DNA of 64,000 bases, taken from an uncultured Oscillospiraceae bacterium. Its GTDB lineage: Bacteria; Bacillota; Clostridia; Oscillospirales; Oscillospiraceae. Each line of letters begins with the position of its first letter. Position 1 is the stretch's first letter. The notes beneath the pieces were generated by a model. That model saw only the letters and a list, made by a program, of their open reading frames with translations. It had not been told where the DNA came from and did not search any database. The translations under genes and the position numbers were made by a program. Positions 41,541-49,850 of this stretch are shown here, piece after piece. Location: positions 1 through 64,000 of the forward strand of contig CAJULM010000004.1 in assembly GCA_910587285.1 (NCBI GenBank), given 5' to 3'.

Positions 41541-42704
41541 CTACATCATCTGGGTCATGAAGTTTCCCATAGTTTCCGCCGCCTGATCCTGCATCTGGCG
41601 GGTGGCGTGGGTGTAGGTGCGCAGGGTGAAGCCTGCGTCATAGTGGCCCAGCATACTGGAAACCGTCTTGATGTCCACACCGTTCTGGAGGGCCAGGGTG
41701 GCGAAGGTGTGTCTGAGGTCGTGGAAGCGAATGTGCTCCAGCCTGGCGTCCCGGAGGATTTTCTCATGGAGCTTTACCACCGAGTCGGGGTAGTACATCT
41801 CTCCGGTGGTGCTGGACGGGAACATATAGGGGCTGTCCGGGTGCTTTTCGTGTTCCTGGATCAGCAGATCCACCGCCTCCTGGGGAACGGACACCTTCCG
41901 CACCGAGGTCTCGGTCTTGGGCCGGGAGAGGGTCAGCTTGCCACTGGGATTTTTGATGTACTGCTTGCTGACGGAGATCGTCCGATTCTGGATGTCCAGG
42001 TCATCCCAAAGGAGGGCCACCAGCTCGCCCTTCCGCAGGCCGCTCACCAGCTCCAGGTAGAACATGGGGAGGACGCCACGGGCATCGGCGGCGTCCAGGT
42101 AGGACTTCAGATGCTCAGGCCGGAGGGTTTTCATTTCCACCTTCTGAACCTTTGGGGCAATGCAGTCATCGGTGGGGTTGCGGGAGATCAGCCGCTCCTT
42201 CACTGCCCGCTCAAAGGCGCTGTGGAGCATGAGGTGGACGCTGCGGACGGTGGTGCTGCTCAGGCCGGGATTGCCATGGCCGCTTTTTGTGTTTACCCGG
42301 CCATGCTCCATCAGGTTTTTGTACATTTTCTGAAGATCCCGGGAAGTCAGTTTTTTCAGCTTGATTTTCCCGATGCGGGGGATAGTGTAGGTCTCGATCA
42401 TCAGCTTGTAGCGGTCAGCCGTGGCCTGCCGGATGTTGGGCTGGGCGTAGAGATCATACCAGGCACGCAGCCAGGTGGCCACGGTGTACTCGTCGGTGCG
42501 GGTGACATCTACCTGCTGAGCCTGCTCCACCGCCGCCTTGAGCTTCTCCTTGGCTTCGGCCTGGGTGCGGCCCAGGACATTTTTGATGATCCGTTTGCCG
42601 GTATCGGGATTGTAGCCCGCCGTGTAGCGTCCCTCCCAGCGGCCATCGGAGCGCTTCCGTAGGTTCCCCTCGCCGTTGGCGCGGCGTTTAGACATCGTGT
42701 TCAA
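41541..42704 (-). CDS. int: Tyrosine recombinase integrase
   Basis: 387 aa. An N-terminal AP2-like arm-binding domain (KRSDGRWEGRYTAGYNPDTG) is followed by a SAM-like core-binding domain and a catalytic domain with Arg (LVSGLRKGELVAL), HxxR (HDLRHTFATLAL), and the Tyr in FTLRTYTHATRQM. It integrates and excises the vanG element at the tRNA-Thr site beside it. The start overlaps the upstream small gene by 17 bp. Confidence 0.93.
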   Translation of the reverse strand: MNTMSKRRANGEGNLRKRSDGRWEGRYTAGYNPDTGKRIIKNVLGRTQAEAKEKLKAAVEQAQQVDVTRTDEYTVATWLRAWYDLYAQPNIRQATADRYKLMIETYTIPRIGKIKLKKLTSRDLQKMYKNLMEHGRVNTKSGHGNPGLSSTTVRSVHLMLHSAFERAVKERLISRNPTDDCIAPKVQKVEMKTLRPEHLKSYLDAADARGVLPMFYLELVSGLRKGELVALLWDDLDIQNRTISVSKQYIKNPSGKLTLSRPKTETSVRKVSVPQEAVDLLIQEHEKHPDSPYMFPSSTTGEMYYPDSVVKLHEKILRDARLEHIRFHDLRHTFATLALQNGVDIKTVSSMLGHYDAGFTLRTYTHATRQMQDQAAETMGNFMTQMM

Positions 42705-43005
42705 CTCCTTTCTGACTATGTTTGATTCGGTTTAGCTGTTCCCACTCCTGTTGGTAAGAATAGCTGCCGTCCGCCTCCAGCTCCATAGCGATCCCCCAGG
42801 CCAGACGAAAGCCAGCGATAAAGCTGCTCAGTGCTATTTCTTCCTGTGCCATCGTGTGGGCGTCCACCAGCCGGAGCAGTTTCTTTTTGCCTTCCTTGTC
42901 CAATAGGGCGGAGACCTTCTGGCGCTTCGCTTCCAGCTTCCGGCGTTGTTTACGGTTCGGCCTGGGCGCGAACCGATCCTCCAGTGCCCTCATGTAGTTG
43001 TACAT
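42688..43005 (-). CDS. Hypothetical mobile-element protein
   Basis: 105 aa from ATG 43005 (GGAGGGACGC upstream); the longer frame to 43179 has no ribosome site. Basic helical N-terminus (RFAPRPNRKQRRKLEAKRQK), then helices (EEIALSSFIAGFRLAWGIAM). The pattern resembles small DUF6809-like proteins often found upstream of integrases. Function unknown; overlap with the integrase suggests co-translation. Confidence 0.6.
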   Translation of the reverse strand: MYNYMRALEDRFAPRPNRKQRRKLEAKRQKVSALLDKEGKKKLLRLVDAHTMAQEEIALSSFIAGFRLAWGIAMELEADGSYSYQQEWEQLNRIKHSQKGVEHDV

Positions 43006-43360
43006 GGTGCGTCCCTCCTTTGCAGCGACACACCATACCACAGGCTGGCGGGAATAGCCATGGGCCACGGCGAGAGTTATCAGTTCAGACACATCTTTTT
43101 TCGTCTGCGTTGACGGTTCTTTTCTTTGAAGACACTGGTGCAATCCACGTCCCCGTACAGTGGCGCACAAAGGGGGCAACGCCGCGTTTCATTGGCGCGA
43201 GGGGTATGGATGCCACCTGTTCTGTGGAGTAGGCACAAATTGCTTCACAGCGGTCAGCACAGGGGGAAACAAACAGGTGGCGCTTCACAGACGCAAAGTG
43301 CCGCCTGTTTGGCTTGTCCAAGTTCCCTTATTGTTTACTGTGGCGCAGATTTTGCGGGGG
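43006..43360. other. Non-coding region with repeat copies, 3' of the relaxase
   Basis: No supported gene. Contains an approximately 83-bp sequence (43160-43242) about 70% like 45001-45083, and a 30-bp sequence (43331-43360, TTGTTTACTGTGGCGCA-type) repeated with 5 changes at 54600-54629. The segments are GC-rich and could be remnants or structured RNA/DNA. Confidence 0.45.
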
Positions 43361-44353
43361 TCACATGGTCTGCTCCCAATGCTGGTCACCGCTGAACTTC
43401 TGGCCCATGGCCATTTTCTTCAGCGCCTCCCGGCGGTGCTGCTTGCTGTCCGTCCAGGTGGGCGGTGCGGGGAACTGCCATTCCTCATCGCGCTCCAGGT
43501 CGGCCAGAAGCTGGAACCACCCGGCAACTAATTCACCCATCCAGCCCTCGTCCGGCTCTGGGGTGGTGGGGCGGAAACCTGTGGCCTGACGGTAGAGGAA
43601 CAGCATCTCCAAGTTTTCTTTGAGGAAGGTTTCATCGTGGAGGCTGCTGTCCCGGCATTTACGACCGTTAGGGCAGGTGAAGGTGATGTGCTTCCGGTTT
43701 GGAGACCAGTTCACCTCGTAACCTTCCAGCTCCATATTTTCGATGAAGCTCTCCCGGCTGGTGGCGTATTCCAGCGCCTCGTTGATGGCCTGGATCAAAT
43801 CCAGTTTCCAGCTGTCACCGCGCAGACCCGCTTGGTACTCGCCGGGCTTCATGCGCTTCTTTTTCTTCTTGGGATCGCACTCGTCCAGCACCCGTAGACC
43901 GTGGGCCAGACAGATTTCATCGTTTGCCCTGCGGTGAGCGAGAAGGTCATTGTAGCTCTGGTGGAGCTTGTGGCCGTCCCTGTGACTGACGCTGTTCACC
44001 ACCATGTGGTTGTGCAGATGTCCGGTGTCCACGTGGGTGGTGACCACCACCTCGAAGTTTGGGAACTGCCGCTGGGCAAATTCCAGGCCGATGGCGTTGA
44101 CCTCCTGGGGCGTGACGTTGTCCTCCGAGGAGAAGGACTGGACGAAGTGGTAGAACTGCGTTCCTCCTGTTTTGCGGAAGCGTTCCTTGGTCATCTGCAT
44201 TTCGATAAACGCGGATTGAGGAACGCAGTTGCTGCCGGAGACCAGCCACGCATCGCCCCAGCGCGTTTTCTTCTTCTGTTCCACATAGTCGATCACGCCG
44301 CGCATCAAACTGGCGGACTGCTTTTTGCACTGGATTGCGGTGAAGGTCGCCAT
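43361..44353 (-). CDS. MOB-type relaxase (MobA/VirD2-like)
   Basis: 330 aa. The N-terminal relaxase domain has YHFVQSFSSEDNVTP and the metal-binding histidine motif HVDTGHLHNHMVVN (H..H.H), with an early Tyr (RGVIDYVEQ) as candidate nucleophile. The C-terminal part (about 170-330) is charged and includes CPNGRKCRDSSL. It would nick oriT and pilot the strand through a helper conjugation system. Overlaps mobC by 1 bp. Confidence 0.9.
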   Translation of the reverse strand: MATFTAIQCKKQSASLMRGVIDYVEQKKKTRWGDAWLVSGSNCVPQSAFIEMQMTKERFRKTGGTQFYHFVQSFSSEDNVTPQEVNAIGLEFAQRQFPNFEVVVTTHVDTGHLHNHMVVNSVSHRDGHKLHQSYNDLLAHRRANDEICLAHGLRVLDECDPKKKKKRMKPGEYQAGLRGDSWKLDLIQAINEALEYATSRESFIENMELEGYEVNWSPNRKHITFTCPNGRKCRDSSLHDETFLKENLEMLFLYRQATGFRPTTPEPDEGWMGELVAGWFQLLADLERDEEWQFPAPPTWTDSKQHRREALKKMAMGQKFSGDQHWEQTM

Positions 44354-44667
44354 CAGCGCACCTCCCGAATCAGCGTACTCACTGCGTCACATAGGCGAGT
44401 ATACTCACTGATTAAATCATCGCCACGCAGAACGGTGAGCCGCCCCATGTTGGCCAGCGTGGTGAGCTGGTTGAGGTTGCGGCCCTGCGCCTTCAGTTCA
44501 GAGAGCACTTCATCCAGACCGTCCACCCGGACGATCTCTTGTCCGAGGCCGCAGATGATCAGGTAGTTGGTGAGGGTCATGTTTACGTCACGTGCCCGTG
44601 CCTGGAGCTGGCGTTTGACCTCCGGCGTCATCCGGGCGGTGATGATTTCGGTTTTCTTCTTCTGCAT
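44353..44667 (-). CDS. mobC: MobC-like relaxosome protein
   Basis: 104 aa. An N-terminal ribbon-helix-helix (ITARMTPEVKRQLQARARDV, MTLTNYLIICGL) is followed by the MobC-type end (LNQLTTLANMGRLTVLRGDD). It binds next to the nick site and assists the relaxase. Coupled directly to the relaxase gene, as in many Clostridial mobilizable elements. Confidence 0.88.
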   Translation of the reverse strand: MQKKKTEIITARMTPEVKRQLQARARDVNMTLTNYLIICGLGQEIVRVDGLDEVLSELKAQGRNLNQLTTLANMGRLTVLRGDDLISEYTRLCDAVSTLIREVR

Positions 44668-45106
44668 TGAACTCCTTTCTCTCCCCCTTCAGGGGGCAGG
44701 GGGGCCGGGGCATAGCCCCGGCGAGTGCGGGCGGCGTATAGCCGGACGCGATGCTTGCCCTACCCAGAAGGGTAGGCATCCGCCCCAACAGGGCGCTTCT
44801 GCGTTGCCATAGCAGGTGCTCCTACGGTACTGCGGCGGGGCTGTCCACACTGCGGGGAGCGGTGAGGGAGATTTATCCAGCACAAAAATCGAACGCCCGC
44901 ATTGTCCAAAAAACTGGGCGAAAAAATGGCGGGTGAGCTGGGCTGATTTTGCGGCCCTGTGCGAGTCCAACCTCGGGGACGTTTTCACATTTGCCCACAA
45001 CGGGCCACACGGGGGCCAACACTGCGTTTTGCGGCGCTGGGAGGTGTACGGATGCCACCTGACCCTTGGGAGGGCCACAAACGGTCTCAAAATGCGAAAC
45101 ACGGGG
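44668..45106. other. oriT-candidate region upstream of mobC
   Basis: 439 bp without a supported gene. Hairpins: GCCGGGGC/GCCCCGGC with loop ATA (44704-44722) and CCTACCC/GGGTAGG with flanking GATG/CATC (44750-44780). The second copy of the 83-bp repeat lies at 45001-45083. An origin of transfer is usually found beside mobC; no nic sequence can be named by eye. Confidence 0.5.
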
Positions 45107-45505
45107 TCATGCACCTAACTGGAGTTGGGCGCGGGTGGTTTCCTGGGCCAGCCGTTCCAACTGCCGCTGATGGTGCGCCTCCAAAACATCTTGGAACGGG
45201 GAGACAGTATAGAGCAGGTTGCCATTTCGCTTTGCGCCCGCTTTGGTGGTGACGGTGGTGTTTTCAGTTTGGATTAGACCCTTGCGTTCGAGGTTGCCGA
45301 CGTATTTTGCCACCGTGTTTTCCGTCATGCCCACCGCTTTGCCGATGACCCTGTAGCTGGGCCAGCATTGGCCCGTTTTCCGATTGGCACAGCAGAGCAG
45401 ATAGGAGTAGACGGCCAGTTCGCCGGGAGAGAGACCGAGGATAAAAATCTCATTAGGGAAGGGGAACGTGTTTTTCAAGGGATCATATTTTTGCCGCCGG
45501 CTCAA
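45107..45505 (-). CDS. Winged helix-turn-helix (replication-initiator-like) protein
   Basis: 132 aa. Begins with FPFPNEIFILGLSPGELAVY and a wHTH: CWPSYRVIGKAVGMTENTVA then YVGNLERKGLIQTEN. This pattern is common to RepA-N/initiator-type and helix-turn-helix accessory proteins of Clostridial mobile elements. A role in replication or regulation is inferred. Overlaps the excisionase-like gene by 4 bp. Confidence 0.7.
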   Translation of the reverse strand: MSRRQKYDPLKNTFPFPNEIFILGLSPGELAVYSYLLCCANRKTGQCWPSYRVIGKAVGMTENTVAKYVGNLERKGLIQTENTTVTTKAGAKRNGNLLYTVSPFQDVLEAHHQRQLERLAQETTRAQLQLGA

Positions 45506-45717
45506 CCGATCTCACCGCCCTTCGTATGCTGCTCCACCCACTCAACAAACTTTTCCTTTGGGACAACCAATCGGTTGCCGATTTTCAGAACAGGGAAGTC
45601 CGTTTCGTGCATCAACTCATATGCACTGGATGGAGCGATGCCCAGCACACTTGCCACCATTGCTGCGTTGAGAAACAGCGGCAGATCGTCATAGCTTTTG
45701 TACTCAGATAGTTTCAT
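45502..45717 (-). CDS. Excisionase-like MerR/HTH_17 protein
   Basis: 71 aa. LFLNAAMVASVLGIAPSSAY followed by FPVLKIGNRLVVPKEKFVEW is the HTH_17/Xis pattern. It probably bends att DNA and directs the integrase to excision. The pairing of Xis and an integrase in one element supports mobility. Confidence 0.8.
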   Translation of the reverse strand: MKLSEYKSYDDLPLFLNAAMVASVLGIAPSSAYELMHETDFPVLKIGNRLVVPKEKFVEWVEQHTKGGEIG

Positions 45718-45953
45718 TGGCGTTTCCTTTCATAAAATTTTGTTGGCCACACACCGTACACCTTCCTGCCCCAGAATCTCACTGCGGCGCTTTCACCCCG
45801 CTGGCACGCTCGCCTTGTGTCAAGAGTCTTGGCGCTGCTTCTCCCAGGGAGTATGCACTCCGGCGGTGGGTATTCACTTGTCGAGGTTCAACAGGTTCTT
45901 CCCTTTGGGATGTTCCCATGATAGAATAGGCGCAGAAGGTTTTACATCAGGAA

Positions 45954-47207
45954 GTGATCTTTTTGGAAAACAAATTGCGCGGAATACCGAGTGGACCACA
46001 GTTGTTGCTGGTGGAGAAAGGAGCTGGGCTGTTTTCCACGGTGCATCACTATGAGGATGGGACGGAGAAGCAACTCCCAGCTACCACACCGGCGAAGGAT
46101 CTGATTGCCGCTGCGGAGATCGACTACCGGGCATACCGCAGGGAGATCAAACGCCTGCGAGACGAGCATCCGCTGTTCGCGGCACGGCTGGATATTCCGA
46201 TGGCGGACTTTGAGGACTTTGTGGCGGAGGCACTGCTGCTGCCGTCCATGCTGCAGAAGGTAGACCCAGTGAGCTTCTTTGTGCTGGGGGAACTTCTGGA
46301 TCAGGCATTGCAGAGAGAGGACGATGACAGCGCATTGTTTCTGCTGAACGCCGCGGAGGAACTGCTGTATGTGTTGGAAGATCCGATCCGCACCCAAGTC
46401 TGTCTGCGGAACATTTTGGAGATGACCTTTGACGGGATGGAGCGGGCAACACAGCGAGAGCGGTTTGAGAAGCTGTGTCGGATCTACCCGCAGGTGAGTG
46501 GGCTGTGCGATCCCGCCAGTCTGCCTGATGTAGAGCAGGGACAGAAGGTGTTCCGGGCCAATTCCATTTTTGGACTGCGGATGCTGGAGCTGGCCCTCTA
46601 CTTCCAACAAGACAAACAGCGGATCGCCCGGTGCGATTACTGCTGGGGCTGGTTCATCCCCAAGACGAAAAAAGTCACCCGGTACTGCGACCGGGTGACG
46701 GATGGGTTTCCTTGCAAACAGCGAGGGGCGCGGTTTAAGCGAAACTTGGTGGAGGATCAGGATGGCGCACTCAAGCTCTGCAACCAGTTACGGGACAGGA
46801 TGTACGCCCGCCTTCTGCGCTGGCAGGATGCCGCGCCGGGTGAGCGTGACAGCTTGATTCCCATGGACTATGGGCAGTACGAGGCATGGAGTGAGAACGC
46901 GCGTCTGGCTCGGATGGAATATCTGAAGGGGCAGTTGACGGCGGAGGAGTTTCTGCGGCGGATCGACGCCACCCACGAGCTGGAGAGTTACGAAGCGGGC
47001 AAGGCAGAACTTGTGAAGGAAACTGCGTGGCAGTGCATGGTGGCTGGGAACTTTGCGTTTGATGCGGAAACGCACTACCCGGAGGTGATACAGGTGCTTG
47101 ACTTGCGGGCGGAGGAACCAAAATGGGAACTGTACACAGCGGATGACCTGCGGCGAGAGGATCAGAAGGGGCATCAGAGCCTGCGAAAGAGGTATGGGAA
47201 GGCATAG
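45954..47207 (+). CDS. DUF6076-like protein with Cys-rich zinc-finger segment
   Basis: 417 aa from GTG 45954 (weak CAGGAAG site); a TTG at 45963 is an alternative. Helical N-terminal half; CDYCWGWFIPKTKKVTRYCD at about 225-245 is a zinc-finger-like motif typical of DUF6076-type proteins in Clostridial mobile elements. The C-terminal half is basic, then acidic. It is convergent with the van cluster, 7 bp from the vanT stop. Function unknown. Confidence 0.65.
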   Translation: MIFLENKLRGIPSGPQLLLVEKGAGLFSTVHHYEDGTEKQLPATTPAKDLIAAAEIDYRAYRREIKRLRDEHPLFAARLDIPMADFEDFVAEALLLPSMLQKVDPVSFFVLGELLDQALQREDDDSALFLLNAAEELLYVLEDPIRTQVCLRNILEMTFDGMERATQRERFEKLCRIYPQVSGLCDPASLPDVEQGQKVFRANSIFGLRMLELALYFQQDKQRIARCDYCWGWFIPKTKKVTRYCDRVTDGFPCKQRGARFKRNLVEDQDGALKLCNQLRDRMYARLLRWQDAAPGERDSLIPMDYGQYEAWSENARLARMEYLKGQLTAEEFLRRIDATHELESYEAGKAELVKETAWQCMVAGNFAFDAETHYPEVIQVLDLRAEEPKWELYTADDLRREDQKGHQSLRKRYGKA

Positions 47208-47214
47208 CCAAGGA

Positions 47215-49275
47215 TCAAACGATGATTCGATTGAGGCGAGACCCCAACCGGCTCAGTATTTCATTGGTGATCGTCCCCGTCTGCTCCGCAAGGTCACAGG
47301 CGGTAATCTGCCGACTGCCGGACGTTCCAATCAGCACCGCCGTATCACCTGCCGCGGCATCTGGAATGTCTGTAACATCCACCAGCAGTTGATCCATGCA
47401 GATCAAGCCGATGATGGGAGCTTCCGATTCTGCAATTAAGACCCGGCCCTTTCCGCAGGACAAAGCGCGGGGAATACCGTCCGCATACCCGATAGACAGG
47501 ACGGCAATCTTTCGGTTGCTTTCGGCCATATAGCCCAATCCATAACCAGCGGCTTCCCCAGCATACAAATCTTTTACCAGCGCAACACGCGCCTTCACCG
47601 ACAAAACAGGCCGTAAGTTGATCCGGCAGCTTTCCATATCTGCTCCTTGGCTCAACACACCGTAAAGGGCAATTCCTACCCTGGCGTAATCTCCAGCCAG
47701 TTCCGGGTATTGAAGCAATCCATCGCTGGACAGCAGATGGATTTTGCCGCAGTTAAGGCCCCGCTTATTCAAATCGCAGATCACGCGGTCAAATGCCGCC
47801 GCCTGTCCCATCGTGAATTTTTCCTTTTCTGCTGTCCGCACATCGGCGGCGCACAAATGGGTAAAAATACCCGTTATAACAAGGTTTCTGTAATTAAACA
47901 CACGGACAATTTCTTCTTTTCGGTCTGCGGGTATTCCCAATCGGTGCATACCTGTGTCAATTTTCAAATGAACTTTGAGCTTCTTCCCGTAAATGTTCAG
48001 CAATCGGGCATAGGATATATCAACGACTGTCTGTGTCAGCCGATATCTTCGCAGCATATAAAACTGTTCCGGGTGGGTATAACCCAGCACCAGGATTTCT
48101 CCCTTGATACCACCCCGCCGCAGTTCCGCCCCCTCCGTCACTGTTGCCACGCAGAAAGCTGTGATACCCAGGCGGTTCAGTTCTTTTGCAATCAGCACCG
48201 CTCCGTGTCCGTAGGCGTTAGCCTTGACCGCTGGCATAAGGGCGCAGCCCTCCGGGAGTATGGAGCGTAACTGCTGAACATTGTGACGCAGCGCAGCCCG
48301 ATCCAGTTCGATCCAGGCCCGTCCAGTCTGAACAGAACGGGGCGGCTGGAGCAGCAATAGCATCTGCGACAGCAAAAAACTGGATACCAAGACCAGGATA
48401 AAAAGCACGACCGTGTTTTCTACCAGCAGGCCAGTTAATCCAATTACCTTTGCAGCTCCCCGCACCAGCACAAGACACCAGGGATGGATCAGGTATACCA
48501 CTGTGGTCAACTGTCGTAAACTGCGCCGCTCCCCCTGATTTGCCTCCAACAGCAGAGAAAACAGGAATATCATCAGGAACGGAAAGAAGAAATACATACT
48601 GTCGTGTCTTTGAATGCCTGACCGATGGAGTAAAAGCGCCTCCACGATCAACGCAGCCAAAGAACACAGAAGCCCAATAACAGAAGTCCTCCGGCTGAAT
48701 ACGATCCCTGCCGCCCCCAGCAGGAGAAACAGCGGCACATAGAAAAGTCCGTTTCGGGTGTAGTCAAACACCTGGAAGATACCATTGTATAAGGTGGAGA
48801 GAACGGGGATGCCTGACACAAGGCCGTAGTAGCTCTCTCCGCCCAGCCCGATCAGATACAGCGCCCCGGCAATCGGGATCGCCGCCTGTGGCTTGAAGCG
48901 GCTCAGATAATAGGCGATGGGCGTACCCAGCAGCAGGGCGGGGAGATACCAAAGGTGATAAAAGCTGCCGTCGAAAATCACCCGGCGAAAAAAATCTGGC
49001 GATAGCTGTCCGGCGTAATAGTTCAAGGGCAGGTACAGCAGTACCCCCACACCGTAGAGCATCGCCGTCTTTGTCAGAAATTTCCCTGTGGAGCGCCAGT
49101 TCCCACGGGCCAGAAAATAGCCGCTGACCATAATAAAGAATGGGACAGATACTCGGCGCAGGACGGTCAGCAGCCAGAGAAATTCACCGTCAGCGGAGCG
49201 GGTGTGATTGGCTACCACAAGGATCACAGCAATCAGCCGGAAGTCGTCTAAAGCTGGAAATTTCTTCGCCTTCAA
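47215..49275 (-). CDS. vanT: VanT membrane-bound serine racemase
   Basis: 686 aa from TTG 49275, chosen because GGGAGGTG lies 6 bp upstream and TTGA overlaps the vanXY stop; a 37-residue longer frame lacks a ribosome site. Residues 1-340 are an acyltransferase-like membrane domain with about ten helices (DDFRLIAVILVVANHT at the start). Residues about 350-686 are an alanine-racemase fold with the PLP lysine in MPAVKANAYGHGA. It makes D-serine for D-Ala-D-Ser precursors. Confidence 0.92.
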   Translation of the reverse strand: MKAKKFPALDDFRLIAVILVVANHTRSADGEFLWLLTVLRRVSVPFFIMVSGYFLARGNWRSTGKFLTKTAMLYGVGVLLYLPLNYYAGQLSPDFFRRVIFDGSFYHLWYLPALLLGTPIAYYLSRFKPQAAIPIAGALYLIGLGGESYYGLVSGIPVLSTLYNGIFQVFDYTRNGLFYVPLFLLLGAAGIVFSRRTSVIGLLCSLAALIVEALLLHRSGIQRHDSMYFFFPFLMIFLFSLLLEANQGERRSLRQLTTVVYLIHPWCLVLVRGAAKVIGLTGLLVENTVVLFILVLVSSFLLSQMLLLLQPPRSVQTGRAWIELDRAALRHNVQQLRSILPEGCALMPAVKANAYGHGAVLIAKELNRLGITAFCVATVTEGAELRRGGIKGEILVLGYTHPEQFYMLRRYRLTQTVVDISYARLLNIYGKKLKVHLKIDTGMHRLGIPADRKEEIVRVFNYRNLVITGIFTHLCAADVRTAEKEKFTMGQAAAFDRVICDLNKRGLNCGKIHLLSSDGLLQYPELAGDYARVGIALYGVLSQGADMESCRINLRPVLSVKARVALVKDLYAGEAAGYGLGYMAESNRKIAVLSIGYADGIPRALSCGKGRVLIAESEAPIIGLICMDQLLVDVTDIPDAAAGDTAVLIGTSGSRQITACDLAEQTGTITNEILSRLGSRLNRIIV

Positions 49276-49850
49276 GTCGGCACCTCCCAGGAGAATGGCT
49301 TTTGATATTTGTGATATTCCTCCAATGTCCAGCCATGTTCCACCATGATTTCCGCATGGGGTACGCCCACATAGCGGAAATGCCACGGCTCATGGGCGAT
49401 CCCGGTGACGGCCTCTTTCCCTGCTGGGTATCGCTCAATGAAGCCATAAGCTGCCGCCCGTTCCCGGAATGTTTGGCAGATACCCTCATAGGGGAAATAG
49501 GGGCGGAGAAAGTCAATATCCGGCTGGGTCAGTCCCAGGTCGATGGCAAGCCCGGTTTGGTGTTCGCTGTGGCCGGGTCTGGCTACAAATCGGTTTGTAA
49601 ATTCTTCTCCATTCTCCCAAATGGAACGGATATAAATTTCTTGCTGTTCCTCCTGGGAGCGCCAGCCGCTTACCGCTGTGATAAAATTCCAGCCGTCCAA
49701 TTCCTCCATCAATTTGTTTAAGGCGCAGGCCGCACGTTCATCCATCAGCACCCGCCCGCCCACTAAAACCAAAGATTGCGGGTTCCAGGAAATCGGATGC
49801 TCTTGATTAACTAACATCAAATCCCGCACCTGGGAGAGTTCCACGATCAT
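49272..49850 (-). CDS. vanXY: VanXY D,D-dipeptidase/carboxypeptidase
   Basis: 192 aa. LAS-family (M15B) active site: SEHQTGLAIDL (SxHxxGxAxD zinc motif) and EPWHFRYVG (catalytic Glu and second His). It removes D-Ala-D-Ala dipeptide and terminal D-Ala, so only altered precursors remain. No signal peptide or membrane helix, so cytoplasmic. It overlaps vanG and vanT by 4 bp each. Somewhat shorter than some VanXY proteins but with the motifs intact. Confidence 0.88.
   Translation of the reverse strand: MIVELSQVRDLMLVNQEHPISWNPQSLVLVGGRVLMDERAACALNKLMEELDGWNFITAVSGWRSQEEQQEIYIRSIWENGEEFTNRFVARPGHSEHQTGLAIDLGLTQPDIDFLRPYFPYEGICQTFRERAAAYGFIERYPAGKEAVTGIAHEPWHFRYVGVPHAEIMVEHGWTLEEYHKYQKPFSWEVPT

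Noticed and set aside
41529..42662. 377-aa plus-strand frame over the integrase
   Set aside because: Antisense to a tyrosine recombinase with intact catalytic residues.
42688..43179. 163-aa form of the protein upstream of the integrase
   Set aside because: Its first 58 residues precede the only good ribosome site (before ATG 43005) and run into the repeat-containing non-coding region.
45698..46054. 118-aa plus-strand gene between the excisionase-like and DUF6076-like genes
   Set aside because: Overlaps the start of the DUF6076-like gene in another frame, has no ribosome site, and has shadow-like composition.
47215..49386. VanT starting 37 residues further upstream
   Set aside because: The extension lies inside vanXY with no ribosome site; TTG 49275 has GGGAGGTG and a stop/start overlap.
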